Counted from the first letter of the stretch, positions 11,226 to 23,997 are shown. The stretch is DNA of 64,000 nt from Ampelocalamus luodianensis (GCA_036346255.1 CM070638.1:40610394-40674393), one strand, 5' to 3'. Program-made: numbers and translations. Notes: generated by a model from the sequence alone, not told the origin.

Positions 11226-14200
11226 TGTGAGGACCCCAGTTTATTTGGCTTGTAATACTTAACCATCCACTTCGTCCTAGCATTACAAATCAAATAAACC
11301 AAGCCTCGAGATATGTATACTTCCCAGAATGCAGTATACATACCCCTTCACAAAATCATGTATCAATCCCATTCTAAACATAGAGTCCAAAGCGACCAAA
11401 TTAAATGTAAAGCAAAAGTACAAAGATATAGTTATTACAAATGTAAGGCCGACCGCCAAAAGATAAACAATCGACTAAACAACAATGGCGACATTGCCAT
11501 AAGATGGTCAGAACAAAGCCAACCAATGTGCCTTAGCCCACAAGGCAACTGACCGGACCGCCAAGCCTAGTCGTCCCACACTCCACGGCAGCACAACTCA
11601 CAAAAGTGAGGCCCTTGGGGCTCACCTTGTTCCTCTGCAACAAAAACATTAAGCAAAGCCAATGAGTACAAAATTTGTTTTTGTACTCGCAAGACTGACA
11701 TGTGGACTAGCAGACCTATACATATGCTACATGCAGGCTTATCTGGTGGAGGCCATATGTTTCATTTGCACAAAGCCAACTTTATTTGCAATAATGTAAT
11801 ACAGTTTAAAGGCAAGTTTGCAATTCATTTTTAATGTTGAAATAACAGCGAAATAAAGATAGATACAAGTAACCACCTGGAAGTGACTATCCCAATAGCC
11901 ACCACATCATAGCACGAATCCCTGATTCGTACCACCCATCAAGTTTTAATTAAAAGGTTGTAGTCTAACTCTTGAAAAGCTTACCCAAGCGTGTCCATAA
12001 CCTAGGACGAGGCTATTCGAATAGTTTTAACCTGCAGGGGTGTACCATCGCACCCACACTTCGCATCGCTTTAAGCCACGTACACACTACCAAAGGTATG
12101 CCGGCACGGCTAAGTCCTACGAGACGTTTTCCAATATTGTGTATTAACTACGAGCCGCTCGTATGGATAGAAACCCATACGCTTACATGGTAAAGCCGAA
12201 AAGACAACTACCCACTCAGGGTAAAGCTTTTCGGACAACTACCATGCTCCCAACACCATCCCTCCTGCGACCTCCTGCGACCCGGAGCCAATACACGCCA
12301 AAGTACTAAGTCAAGAGAGGTCCCATACCCTCTAGTGTGGTTAGCACGCACAAATGTCTGGATAACAGGTACTCACAAGATGTTCGGTCCTTAATTGACC
12401 TGGGCACCATTCCAGTCACACCCAACAGATCACACCATCATACCGTTGTGCCCAAGTCTAAATCGTTTTTGTTTTCATTTTTAGTTTTGTAATTAAACAT
12501 AGCACAAGCTGAAACATAAGAATAATAATAACTTATGTGATCAAGATCATCGACTAAGTCGATGACCGCCCAATACTACCGATAGCTAAGCATGGCTAAG
12601 CATTTAGTCCCATAATCTACTAAGTGACACGAGTTCATCCAACGAACTCTAATCACAGCTACTAACCTAGGCTTAGGTAGTAGAGGATAAACATTTCCCT
12701 ACAGATCATGCATCTACAGGATTAACTAATCGATTCAACACAAATTAAGCGATGCATACATACAGTTGAAACGAAATATTAGACTTTAAAATACCGATTA
12801 ACATGATCAAACCGCTTGTTCGCCGCCGCTCAATATGCTCAACCTGTTGCAGAGGTTCACTCTCGATAAAACCAGAATCGTCGCAATCTATTGATCGAGC
12901 AAAAAGGCAGTATAAGAACGAATAACACCGATAATAACCAAAATTCAAAATCATCCAAAAATCATGAAATTTTATAGGAGATAGATTATGAACTTAGGAA
13001 CAAAATTTTAGTTGATTCGGAGTTTATTTAAATTAGTTATGATTTCTTCTTACTGTTCTTTCCAAACTTACTTATTTTCCACGATAATCATATAGTCAAA
13101 ATCAACCTCTTATATGTTCTCCTCTTAGATCAACCTCTAATAGCTAACTAATTCCACAAAATTTCCATTCACTCTAAAGTGTCAACAGCTTAATGTTAAT
13201 TCTAGGCATCCTCTAGATCTTTTTCTTACAATAGGAGAACTTTCTGAATTGAAGTGCTTGCTGTTAGATAAGTGTTCAAATGGCTATTTGAATCAATAAA
13301 GTTCTAACCATTGGTATTAGCAAGGTCATTAGTCCTTCTGACAAATCTGATTATTTTCAAATCACCCTCTCTGTTTTATTTGGCTGTTAAAACCACCAAG
13401 TTTTGTCAAGCATGTTTAACTGCTGGACTATAGGTATTAACATGTGATTTGCAAATCTGAATACTCCAGAAGTGGTTAATCCTAGTCACTAATATTTGGA
13501 CTGAACACCTAATGGACTGCCCACTGTCAGCCAGAGAGAGCGCAAGGGAGGAGCAGGGGAGGCTCGGGCTGAGTTGGGGCTGAGGTCGGCGCCGGCGGTG
13601 GAGCTGCGGCGAGGTGGTGGCGGCGCGGCGACAGGACGCGGCGGCCGGCCGTGGAGGTGACAAGGGGCGACGGCGCCGGAGAGGGAGGGGCGGAAAATAG
13701 CGCGCGCACGAGCATCAGTGGGATTCCGGGAACTCACCGGTGTGCTCGGTGATGACGGTGAGGCACCGGAGCGGCCCGGCGACGAGAGCCTGCGGCGACG
13801 CGGGTGATCCACCGTGGAGGGGTTCCTGTGGAGCACGAGAGAGCGGGTGAGTGGTCGGGGAAGGAAGAAGGAGTCTAGGCGATGCTCACCGAGGAAGGAA
13901 TCGGAGAGGAAGTCGCCGGAGAAGAAGTGGCACTAGGAATGGCGGTGGCGGCCGGAGTCGGGGAAGAAGCCGTGCGCGCAGCTCCCCAGGCGACGAAGTT
14001 CAAAATTTCTTGAGGGGTTTGCTTCCTGGGGATGCGGAACACGCCGTGACGCGGTCGGCCGAGGTCGGGGATCGCCGGAGTAGCCGGAACACTTGGAGGC
14101 GGCGCGGGGTGCTCACGGGCTCCTGGAGCTCGGTGGAGAAGATGACAGAGGAGGAGGAGAGAAACCAAGGTAGGTGAGCTCTCGGCGGCTTTTGAAGAGG

Positions 14201-14976
14201 AGGGTGGAGGCAGCGAGGTGGAGGCAGCATGGGCGGCGAAGTGACCGGCGAGCCGCGCTGGCACGCATGCGGCGATGGTGGCGAGCGGTGCGTGGGCGAG
14301 ATGGCGCGGGCGCACGCGCCGCGTGGAGGAGAGGGTCTGCAGGTGGGATCGGGTCGTCAGTGAGAGGGAGAGCGGCTCGGGCGAGCTGGTTCGGTCGGAC
14401 CTGAGTTGCGAAGGGGACCGGTCGGACTCGGGTTCAGGTCGGAGGAACAGTACCGGGGTTTAGGTTTTGGATTTAAATTTGACCGAAAACAATTCAGTTT
14501 GACTTAGCAGTTTGAAATAGAAATAAAATTCTAAAAATTCTGAAAATTTTTGTGGGCACTCTGAGGTTCACAAGGTACTTAGGAAAAATAATTTTAAACA
14601 TTTTATATATTAAAATTTGTTAGAATTAAATTATATTCAAATCTGCATTTGGGATTTGTTTTGAATTTTGGTGAAGGTAAAATGACTTCTAAAATTTTGT
14701 AAAAATAATGATAATTCAAGATAAATAATCTAGTATTTGAATAAATCATTTTTAGAAACTTTTATTCATACATTTTTCTGGAATTCAATTAGAAATGGAA
14801 ATTTAAGTTTAAAAGTTTGAAATTTCGACACCACCCTTAATACAACCAACAAAGTTTAATAATTGTGCACAATATTATGGAAAACTAGGAGCACGATCAT
14901 GAGATACAACAAAAGTTTTTTGAACTTTCACACTTTTATACATTTGAAACACCAACCCTAACTCGAGGTTGTTACA
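11226..14976 (-). repeat. Solo LTR in the G1 RNase H region, 3751 bp, TSD CTGAA
   Basis: The insert starts TGTGAGGACCCC at 11226 and ends GTTGTTACA at 14976. These are the two LTR ends of the G1-like family read in reverse. CTGAA stands directly on both sides (11221-11225 and 14977-14981), a perfect 5-bp target duplication. RNase H coding resumes on each side: 'DYDMGIQ' on the right and 'HPGKANVVADALSRK' on the left. No coding or primer site lies inside. It carries CTATTCGAATAG (12013-12024), a GAGTAC hairpin with 10-bp arms (11664-11688) and GTGAGGCCC (11606-11625). A full element probably inserted and then collapsed by LTR-LTR recombination. Confidence 0.92.
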
Positions 14977-16730
14977 CTGAATGCCCATGTCATAATCTTT
15001 GATCAATTCCAACCATCTTCTTTGCATGAGGTTCAGATCTGGCTGGGTGAACAAATACTTCAAGCTGTTGTGGTCAGAATACACCTCACAACGGTTACCA
15101 ATCAGGTAATACCACCAAATCTTGAGTGCATGAACCACTACAGCTAACTCCTAGTCATGGGTAGGATAGTTGAGTTCATGAGGCCTCAACTGCCTTAATG
15201 CATAGGCCACTACCTTGCCTTCCTGCATAAGAACACAACCGAGTCACTGACGAGAGGCATCACAAAAGATATCAAAACTCTTGTGAACATCGGGAAGCAC
15301 AAGAACTGGTGCTGAAGTCAATCACTTCTTGAGTCCCTAAAAACTCTAATCACAAGTAGAGGACCACACAAACTTTTTGTCTTTCTTGAGCAACTCAATC
15401 ATCGGCTTCACGTTCTTGGAGAAGTTCTCGATAAAGCGACGGTAGTAACCCGCCAAACCAAGAAAACTCTGCACATCGGTGACTGATTTGGGCTTACCCC
15501 AAGATAGCACATCGCTGACCTTGCTAGGATCCATAGCTACACCTCCTGCTGAAAGAACATGGCCCAAGAATGCCACTTCCTTCAACCAGAACTCGCATTT
15601 GCTGAACTTTGCATACAGCTGGTGCTCACGCAGCCTTCCCAATACAATCTGCAGATACTCAGCATGCTCTTCTTCACTCTTGGATTAGATAAGAATGTCA
15701 TCAATAAATACCACCACAAACTTATCTAAGTACTCCATGAATACTGAGTTCATAAGATTCATGAATAGAGTGGGAGCATTGGTTAAGCCAAAAGACATGA
15801 CGGTGTACTCATAAAGACCATAACGAGTAGTGAAAGCCATCTTTGGAATATCTTCAGCCCTGATCCGGACATGATGGTACCCCAATCGCAAGTCATTCTT
15901 GGAGAACACACGGGCTCCGGTCAATTGGTCAAAAGATCATCAATGCGAGGCAGAGGATACTTGTTTTTCACCATCACCTCATTAAGCGGACGGTAATCAA
16001 CACACATACGCAGGGTCTTGTCCTTTTTCACAAAAATAACTGGACATTCCCAAGGAGATGAGCTAGGGCGGACAAAACCCTTTGCTTGGAGCTCACCTAA
16101 TTGCTTCTTCAACTCCTCCAACTCATTAGGAGGCATCCGATACAGCGCCTTTGAAATTGGAGCGGTACCGGGCAGCAACTCAATGACGAACTCCAGGTCT
16201 CGAACTAGAGGCATCCCAGGCAAATCTTCAAGAAAAACGTCCACAAAGTCACATACTGTGGGAACATCCTGAATCTCCAAAGCTGGCTTTGCTTCAAGTG
16301 CACAAAGATGTGGCCCTTGCAGCTGCGGCGAAAACCCAACCTGCTCGCCTAAGGGGCTGGTGAGGTAGACCATCTTCCGGGCACAATCGATTTGCTCCAA
16401 GTGTTGGGACAACCAATCCATGCCAAGAATCACATCCAGACTCGTTGAGTTGAGTAGGATAAGATTCGCCAATAATCCCACGCCTTCGACTTCAATAGGA
16501 ACATCCCGGCATTCCTGATCAGCTCTCATTTCTGAACCCGGAGAGTGAATAAGCAAAGGAACCCCCAAAGGAACAAAGTGAAGGTCACAAGTAGCAGCAA
16601 AGGATCTTGAAATAAAAAAATGCGAAGCTCCTGAATCAAATAATACTGCAGCGGGGCGAGAATTGACAAGAAGCATACCCAACACAACGTCGGGTGCCTC
16701 CTGTGCCTCCTCAGCCGAGATGTGGTTGAC
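14977..16730 (-). pseudogene. G1 pol, protease-RT-RNase H part (broken)
   Basis: The minus strand gives an open protease and early RT frame (15921-16685). The aspartic protease motif is 'VLFDSGASHFFIS', and RT begins with 'VDYRPLNEV'. After 'RIDDLL' the frame breaks near 15924. RT resumes with 'ARVFSKNDLRLGYHHVRI' and the active site 'VVVFIDDILI' (about 15690), then stops. It continues as 'LREHQLYAKFSKCEFWL' and 'SFLGLAGYYRRFIENFSK', and in RNase H as 'YLIGNRCEVYSDH' (about 15080). At least four stops or shifts are present. The first stop, a TGA at about 16731, separates it from gag where a close relative reads through 'VNHISAEEAQEAPDVVLGM'. Confidence 0.88.
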
Positions 16731-17816
16731 TCAACCGCTTCCCACACCTTGGGTCTTCTGGACTACCTTGTGGTCAGGTGGGTGACCATTCCCTTTCCCG
16801 CGCCCTCCATTAGGACGAGGGGCCTCTCCAGTCCTCTGAGGGCAACTGTTGGCACAGTGGCCCTTCTTATTGCAGGAGAAGCAGGTAACCTCGGCAGCCG
16901 AATTGCGAAGGCCACCCTGCTGCTGGGCCGCAGGTGCACGTGACTGAAACATGACCTGTGGGAGATGAGTGACTGGTGCCGACGGCCTCGGCGGTGGTGA
17001 AGCCAAAGAACGGGCCCCTGGTGCAGGCTCAACACGGGGACGAGAGAGGTTGGCCTGTGCAGACCGTTGGGCCTCCCACTTGCGCTTGCGGGACTCGCCC
17101 AGTGCTCTCGCCTTGTGCTCGGCGATGATGACCTTGTCCACCAAGGTCTGGAAGTCAGCAAAATCAGCAATAAAGAGCTTGTCCTGCAGCTCCTCACATA
17201 AGCCCTCCATGAATTTCTCCTGCTTGGCCTCATTAGTGGCCACCTCAGCAGGAGCATACCTCGCCAGATGGTTGAACTCATGGAGGTACTCAGTCACAGA
17301 TTTGCACCCCTGTTTGAGCACAAGGAACTCCTTCTTCTTCAGCTTCATAAGGCCGGCGGGGACATGAGCCCGTTGGAAAGCAGTGTGAAACTCCTCCCAA
17401 GTGACGACATGGCCAGCGGGCTGCATGGCGAGGAAATTCTTCCACCATGAGAGTGTTGCACCCTCAAGCTGATGGGATGCGAAAAGTGCCTTCTCCTGCT
17501 CCTGGCACTGAGCGATGTTGATCTTTCGCTCGACCAGACGCAGCCAATCATCTGCGTCAAGTGGGTCCTCAGACCGGGAGAAGGTAGGTGGCTGCGTACG
17601 GAGGAACTCCGAAAGTCCCCCACGAGGCTGATGTCCACCACCTCCAGATCCCGAGGCACCAGAGGGGGAGGAGGTGTTCCTCGCGATGACCTCCAGTATC
17701 CGAGTCTGATCCATACGGTTCTGCTCGATCTGAGCAAGAACCTCAGCCATGGTCAGAGGAGGGGGAAGCTCCTCATCATGACCCAAAGGCTGACCACTAC
17801 GGGTTCTTCCTGTCAT
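16731..17816 (-). CDS. G1 gag polyprotein (361 aa, open)
   Basis: Gag is the structural protein that would form the particle and bind the element RNA. The ORF is open from ATG 17816. An acidic N-terminus is followed by a retrotransposon gag domain at residues about 85-240 ('DADDWLRLVERK', 'CQEQEKALFASHQLEGATLSWW', 'AFQRAHVPAGLM', 'YLHEFNHLARYAP'). A basic linker follows, then one CCHC zinc knuckle (CFSCNKKGHCANSC, residues about 313-326). The length suits a chromovirus gag. In relatives gag runs on into protease; here a TGA after 'GVGSG' ends it, probably a nonsense change. The ATG is preceded by about 700 bp of leader and no other in-frame start is evident. Confidence 0.88.
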   Translation of the reverse strand: MTGRTRSGQPLGHDEELPPPLTMAEVLAQIEQNRMDQTRILEVIARNTSSPSGASGSGGGGHQPRGGLSEFLRTQPPTFSRSEDPLDADDWLRLVERKINIAQCQEQEKALFASHQLEGATLSWWKNFLAMQPAGHVVTWEEFHTAFQRAHVPAGLMKLKKKEFLVLKQGCKSVTEYLHEFNHLARYAPAEVATNEAKQEKFMEGLCEELQDKLFIADFADFQTLVDKVIIAEHKARALGESRKRKWEAQRSAQANLSRPRVEPAPGARSLASPPPRPSAPVTHLPQVMFQSRAPAAQQQGGLRNSAAEVTCFSCNKKGHCANSCPQRTGEAPRPNGGRGKGNGHPPDHKVVQKTQGVGSG

Positions 17817-18533
17817 CCTGTTCCACCAAAATAAGTCAGCAACAACTCCGGGACAGGAGGCAAGGAAAAATAATTAACATTTCTACAAAAATGAACTCTA
17901 AAAACTTAAAACCAGCATAAAACCAATGCAAGATCTCAATTCGCAAAATCAACTTCCCGATATGACTAACTTGTATGGACGAACGAGCAATCAGTTTTAG
18001 GAAGGCAATTTCAGCACTCTGTTCTAGCCCTAACATAGCCAAAGAGCAAGGTTAAACCGTCTAAGGGAGTGTTAGAATTTTAGCTAACTCATATCACTTC
18101 TTACCCTTTTATCCCCACAAGTTTTAGTTGAATTAACCTCTCATGTTCAATTATATATACTATAAATAGCTAGCTGTCCAGAATTTCTTGCTTGCTGTCC
18201 AGATTCAGCCTCTACCTTTTCTGGCCGAACCCTTCACTTCCAGAAGCTCCTAATCTTCTCCAAAAGACAGCCAACACTAAATTTAAAACCCTCATGATTT
18301 TCCCAAAACGACTTTAACCGATAAGCTCTATCTTTAGAAGAAGATGAGAGGGAAAACAACTTTCCAAATTCAATCAAGAATAAGGTGAGATGAGCAAGCT
18401 AAGATAGATAAGAAATAAAATCTAAGACTCTACTTAAGATTTTCATGAATCATTATTTAGAAACTAAGTTTTCAAAATATCCTAAAGACGACCAAGCTAG
18501 GGGTTTCTACGGTCAACCCTCTGATACCAACTT
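17817..18533 (-). other. G1 leader with tRNA-iMet primer binding site
   Basis: No ORF of note lies between gag and the 5' LTR. Unlike G2, there is no extra ORF here. The primer site reads TGGTATCAGAGGG on the minus strand (18517-18529). It matches the initiator Met tRNA 3' end (TGGTATCAGAGCC) except for the last two bases, and lies four bases inside the LTR end at 18534. The rest is AT-rich and featureless. Confidence 0.8.
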
Positions 18534-20939
18534 TGTGAGACCCCGGTTTATTAAGCTTGTAATACTTAGCCTTCCACCGGCTCTAGCATCACAAACAGAA
18601 TAACCCGTGCCTCGATGGACATGTGCTTCCCAGAAATGCAGCACATATACATCTTTACAAAAGCACGCATCGATTCCATACATCAATATATCAAGTCTAG
18701 GAAACGACATACATAATATAAAGTTATTACAAGACAGCCGACCGGCCAAATGACAAGTATCAAATAATTGCGGAAGCAAAAGGTGCCATGAGATGGAATA
18801 AACCAAAAGACGACCGGTTAGCCACATCACCACAGGGCAACCGACCGGGCCACCAAGCTAGTCGTCCCACACACTGCCACAGCACAACTCAAAAAAGTGA
18901 GGCCCTTGGGGCTCACCTTCTTCCTCTGCACACAACCAGCAATGCAAATGAGTACAATAATGCACTCGCAAGACTTACGAGTAACAAGCCTATACATAGC
19001 TACATGTGAGCTGAATTCAAAGGAAACGGTTATAGGGTTATTTGGACGCATAAAGCAATTTTTATTTACAATAATGTAATAGATTGAAGGCAATTTAACA
19101 AATCAGTTTTTAAGCATTGAAATAACAGCGAGTAACAATAGGTAACAAGTAACCACCTAGAGGTGACTAACCCAATAGCCACCACAACATAGCACGAATC
19201 CCCGATTCGTACCACCCATCAAGTTTTAATTAAAAATATTGTAGTCTAGTTCTCACGGGCGTATCCGAGCGTGTCCATAACCTAGGACGAGGCTATTCGA
19301 ATAGTTTAAACGCTACAGGGGTGTACCAATGTACCCACACTTCAGACCGCCTTTAAGCCACAAGATTAGCACACTTCCAAAGGTATGCCGGCACGGCTAA
19401 GTCCTACGAGACATTTCCAATATTGTGTATCAACTACGAGCCGCTCATATGGATAGAAACCCATACGCTTACATTGTAAAGCCGAAAAGACAACTACCCC
19501 TCGAGGTAAAGCTTTTCGGACAACTACAATGCTCCCACACATAAATCATCTCATTTTACCACAACGCAACACACACACGCCCTCCTGCAACTCATAGCCA
19601 ACACACGCCAAAGTACTAAGTCAAGAGAGGTCCCATACCCTCTAGTGTGGTTAGCACGCAAGAATGCTCAGAACGGTGGCGCAAGTAACTCGGTCCTTAA
19701 ATGACTAGGGCACCATCCCAATCACATCCAAAATCACACCATCTTACCAATGTGCCCAAGTCCAAATCATTTTGTTTTCATTTTTAGTTTTCGCAATCCA
19801 AACATAGCACAAAGCCAACATGTAGAATCATAATAAGTAGTTGTGTGATCAAGGTTATCGACGATAACCGTCCATTTCTATCGATAGCTAAGCATGGCTA
19901 AGCGATATACTCGAAAATCTACTAAGTGACAAGGGTTCATCCAACAAACCCAAAATCACAGCAAATAACCCTAGACTCAGTAGTAGAGAATAAACATTTG
20001 CCTACTGATAATGCATCTAATGGGTCAACTATCGACAATAGTTAAAACAAGATAGCAATGCATACATAGATTTTGCAAACAACATATTAGAATTTGAAAA
20101 TAATAAGAACAACATGATCAAATGAATGCTTCATCTGCTTGCCTTGCTGGAGGGCAGGGTCTGGCTGCTGAGGATCAGATTCAAGATCAACAATCTATTC
20201 GAAACCTAACGCGAAAAGGCGATAAAACCAATAAGAACGAAGAACACCAAATAAAGCTCAACAGCAAAAGTCATCCAAATCTTATGAAATTCATACAGCA
20301 GCAAGCTTATGATTTTAAATGAATTTAGAAACAAGAATCATGTCATTTGGACTAAGTATGAAAACGTTATGGCTAAAACAATTTCTCTCAGCCTGGAAAT
20401 TAAAATTAAATTAATTACTGGTACTGTTCAAGGCAAAAATTTCTAGAATGATCTAAGACCTGAAATTTTAATGGTAGGTAGATAATGACATCCTAAGAAT
20501 AGCAAAGTTGAGTTTACCCAATTTGGAGTTAAAATGAATTAATTATGATTTGTCTAAGTTGTAAAACTAGCACATATCATTTTTCAGAAATAAAACCATG
20601 ATCAAAACCTATTTCATATTAAAGTATGCTAACAGAGGAATTTAACAAGATTGAATTTGCACATTTTGGAGTTATACAGAAAAAGTTATGCATTTTACAA
20701 AGTTCACATTAATTTCTGGAATATCCAAAAATAGCTAAAATCAAGTTAACAATGTTTATAGAATTTTCTGTTACAGAAACATGTCTAAAAGCATTTTTAG
20801 ATTAAACTTTAGTGAAACATGAATTTAATACAGTTGGAACCACCTAAAAAGGACTTAAAATGAATTAGTTATGAGTTTTCAAAGTTTTAACACAATTTTC
20901 AGTTGATAAATAAAGGCTTACCAAAATATAATCAAACTT

Positions 20940-21360
20940 ATCAAAAATAAATCGACGTGGATGAACGTGGGCCTTTGATTCAGGATCCAACGGCCCACGT
21001 GCTTCGCACACAACGCACGCGCGCGGTCCAAAAAGAGGTCCACCGTTGGATCTAGATCCAACGGTCCACGTGGATTGGGACGTTTGGGGACCCGAACGGC
21101 CCAATCAATCTCGACCGTAGATCAAAAGATGGAGGGCTCAGGGCGCTGAGCGCTCCGGGTGACCCGAACGGCACACTCATCTCAGCCACTCATCGCGAGA
21201 TGGACGGCCCGCGTGATTGGGAGCCTGGTGGTCCGAACGGCCCCACGATCTGAGCCGCAGATCTAGAGATGGACGGTCCAGAGCGACTTGGAACATTCGG
21301 GGACCCGAAAGTCCCCGAAGATCTGGGCCATTGATCTCAAGATCGACGGTCCACGATACG
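20940..21360. repeat. Diverged tandem units with CCGAACGGC and GATGGACGG motifs
   Basis: About four to five units of roughly 70-85 bp lie in the G1 5' LTR. Each has 'gacccgaacggc', a 'gatct.a' block and 'gatggacggtcc' or a similar motif. A palindrome CCGTTGGATCT/AGATCCAACGG lies near 21042-21064. Related but sparser motifs lie in the U3 at 8740-9010 and 22970-23240. Confidence 0.6.
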
Positions 21361-21410
21361 CGCAAATAACGCATGTGGGTTTTAATCGCGCGGTGAGGTT
21401 TAAATGTGCG

Positions 21411-21900
21411 GGCCCACATGTAAGTCACACACAGGCTATTTAGGACAGCTATTAAATACTAAATCCAATGATTAGTGATTATTAGCATGAATTGTGTCCT
21501 AAATATATCGCATAGAGAGGGTTTTAAGTGGGCGGGGGCCCACCTGGCAGTGGCACAATCAGCGCTTTAGGACAGCAATTAATTACTACAATGATTAGTA
21601 ATTAATAACCCCAATCTCTGTCCTAAAGACTTTGTTACTGCGGTTTTAGGCCTATGGGCCCACATGGCAGTGACCGCAAATGTCGGTTAGGACAAGCATT
21701 TATTGCTAAACAATGATTACTAATGATTAGCTAGTGATTAGCATTAATGATGTCTTAACGACATGACAAAGTGCCAGCGGGGGGGTTTTAAGTGGCTGGG
21801 CCCACTGGCAATGGCACAGAGAGCCAATTAAAACAACCATTTATTACTCACCCATGATTAACAATGATTAGGTCATTAATGATGTCCTAATGACAACGGC
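21411..21900. repeat. Four diverged tandem units starting with GGGCCCAC
   Basis: Units start near 21411, 21535, 21657 and 21800, each about 100-145 bp. They share 'gggcccac.tggcagtg', 'aggacag.catt.att', 'aatgattag' and 'atgatgtcctaa' blocks. They are local expansions inside the LTR and explain part of its unusual length. Confidence 0.65.
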
Positions 21901-22660
21901 TCAGAGAGGCTCCCGTCCGGCAAAAACCGAGCGGCAAAGAACGGCTTGTCACCAGCGGCTCTGGCCATGGCGGCGCCCACAAAGTGCCAAAATAGGTTCG
22001 CAATAACGATGCGCACCCAGTGGAGGTGACCTCGATGGCGGCGACGACCCACAACGCCGGCGAGCCGGAAAAAGTCAAGGTGACAACTATGGCCGAAAAC
22101 GAAAATGGCTCAAAAAGCTCCGCATTGTCCACAGAAGCGTGTGCCACAGGGTCTAGGGACTAATAAGAAGCTACCTTAACCGAGAAGAGCTTCAAAGGTG
22201 GCCGGAGAAGCTCTGACAGCGGAGAAGCTCTGACAGTGGAGAAGCTCACCGGAGTTGATGAAGATGAAGTGGAAATAGAGGCTTGGGCAAAAATGAACAC
22301 CACTGGTGGTCAAAATAGCTACATAAAGGCCCACAGAAGGTCCATGAGCAATTAATTGCCAAAAGAACCACTTACCGGAGCTGAGGAAGAAAAGGGGCGA
22401 TTTCAGCCGAAAAGGTGCAAACTTAAAATTGAGTGATTCCTGTTAATACAACCCAAAATTAAGTTAGGGGAAATACATAGGAGGTTAAGGAGCTCAAAAT
22501 GGTACAAGAAGAATTGAAGATCAACCACTGGAGCACCAAAGTTCACAATGGAGCTTCACGGCCTTTAATGGCGATTTGAGGATTTCTGAGGTTTTCAGCT
22601 CCAAAAGCAAAGAAGGAGCTAGGGGTGGTGTAAAGGAACACCAGGAGGGTTTTGGGGGAG

Positions 22661-22669
22661 ATTTATATA
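22661..22669 (-). promoter_or_regulatory. TATA box of the G1 5' LTR
   Basis: The minus strand reads TATATAAAT, about 1.18 kb into the LTR. It is the partner of 8433-8441. Confidence 0.6.
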
Positions 22670-23845
22670 GAGGGAGGATTAGGGTTTGAGCCAGGACCTA
22701 GCTCAATGGTGAGCTCGGTCCATAGTGCGGCTATGGACCAAGAAATTGACGGGAGCAGCTGAGAAGGGGGACTTTGAGTGCGAAATGGTGACATGCAATT
22801 AATGCTAGGTCAAAGAGTAGTTGAGGGTGACGCACAGGACGTGACAGAGCACAATAGCCCTCTGCCATGGCTCGCACGCGGTACGGGAGCAAGGAGAAAG
22901 AAGAAGAACAGAAAGAAAATGATGTAACCGCTGGATTTAAAATAGACGGTCAAGATTTAACGGCTACGATCGGGGGTCCCAACGTTTAGGATCGTGCGAA
23001 TGGTCCGATCGAAAAGGAACGACTGGGATCAACCGGGACAATCAGAATCTCCCGCTCTCCTGAGCCACATGGACGGTTAGATCAAAACGGACGGCCAGGA
23101 TTGAAGGTGACAACCAGGTGACCCGAACAGCCCAATCAATCTGGACGGTTGGATCGTGATCCAATGGTCTAAATGAGTTGGCGCTACCACGAGGTCCGAA
23201 CGGACCAATCAATGCGGGCTGTTCGATAGCAATCCAACGGCGGAAATGCCATGCGCCCTTTGGCTGGCCCGCTGGTGCAATAAGGCGGTTGGGCTCAACC
23301 AAGCCCATTAGGTTGGGCTCGGGTCTAGTTTGAGCCCAACACACTTTAACTTAGGGTTTTAAATTAACAGCTGAACTTTGAGGACTTTTTAAAGGTAGCA
23401 AACTAACTCAAAAAAATTTGAAATTTTTACAGGAGCTCGCAAACTTCAACATTGACCTTGTATAAAATTTTCAGAGGTTTTTATGTAGTACCACTTCCTC
23501 CAAAAATTCCGCAAGTTGCTGAACTAGGGTTGGACTAACAGTCAAACAGGTTTGACTGCCTCCTAAAAGTATTCAAACAATTTCTAAAAATTGTGAAAAT
23601 TTTCAGAGGGGTCACATACCATCCCTAGGATTTAGGAAAAATATTTCAAGGAATTATCACAAGATTTGACAAGAATGTTTTTGAAGGGTCAAGATTTGGA
23701 TCAAATGACTTGTGACTTTGCATTTCCATAATCCTTTTACAAGAATTGTTTAGAAACATACAGGAAATACAAGATGTAAGAAAAGTTTTTAATTTCTACA
23801 CATTTTCTTACATTTGAAACACAAGTCGAAACTTGGGATGTTACA

Positions 23846-23980
23846 CCAAACTATTCCAACTCTTCTTCCGCTGCACTGCGCATCTGGTGGTAACGATCTG
23901 TGGTCATCTACTTTCTTGGCATCCTTATTTACGTGGTAGAATTTTTGAATTGTCAGCTAGCGTATCCTACCCGTATCCCA
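23846..23980 (+). repeat. C1 5' LTR, last 135 bp
   Basis: It matches 42855-42988, the end of the 3' LTR, almost base for base ('ttccaactcttcttccgct', 'cttggcatccttatttacgt', 'gctagcgta'). It ends TATCCCA four bases before the primer site. The rest of the LTR lies beyond G1, outside the window. Confidence 0.88.
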
Positions 23981-23984
23981 ATTG

Positions 23985-23997
23985 TGGTATCAGAGCC
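23985..23997 (+). other. C1 primer binding site (tRNA-iMet)
   Basis: TGGTATCAGAGCC is an exact match to the complement of the initiator Met tRNA 3' end, four bases after the LTR end. Confidence 0.92.

Larger units (their letters stand above)
7875..23845 (-). mobile_element. Ty3/gypsy element G1 (chromovirus-like), reverse, degenerate
   Basis: Read on the minus strand the order is 5' LTR (18534-23845), primer site, gag (16731-17816), protease, reverse transcriptase, RNase H, integrase, chromodomain remnant, polypurine tract and 3' LTR (9597 down to 7875, cut). The order protease-RT-RNase H-integrase defines Ty3/gypsy. A solo LTR interrupts RNase H. The right end lies in the 5' LTR of copia C1. 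The left part of the 3' LTR is outside the window, displaced by a forward LTR. Several stops and shifts mean it cannot make a full polyprotein. Confidence 0.85.
18534..23845 (-). repeat. 5' LTR of G1, 5312 bp
   Basis: The LTR runs on the minus strand from TGTAACATCC at 23845 to GGTCTCACA at 18534. U3 is about 1.2 kb with a TATA box at 22661. The remaining 4 kb holds two arrays of diverged tandem units (about 20940-21360 and 21411-21900), CTATTCGAATAG at 19293-19304, a GAGTAC-type hairpin at 18950-18967, and GTGAGGCCC at 18897-18915. No coding is seen. Its right end abuts 'ccaaactattcc', part of the copia C1 LTR, so G1 is inserted in C1. Confidence 0.88.

Noticed and set aside
13406..14463. 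GC-rich ORFs on both strands suggesting a host gene
   Set aside because: They lie inside the solo LTR 11226-14976 near its promoter region and show no recognisable domain.
23985..23997. tRNA-like sequence TGGTATCAGAGCC
   Set aside because: It is only the 13-base primer site complementary to iMet tRNA; no tRNA body follows.
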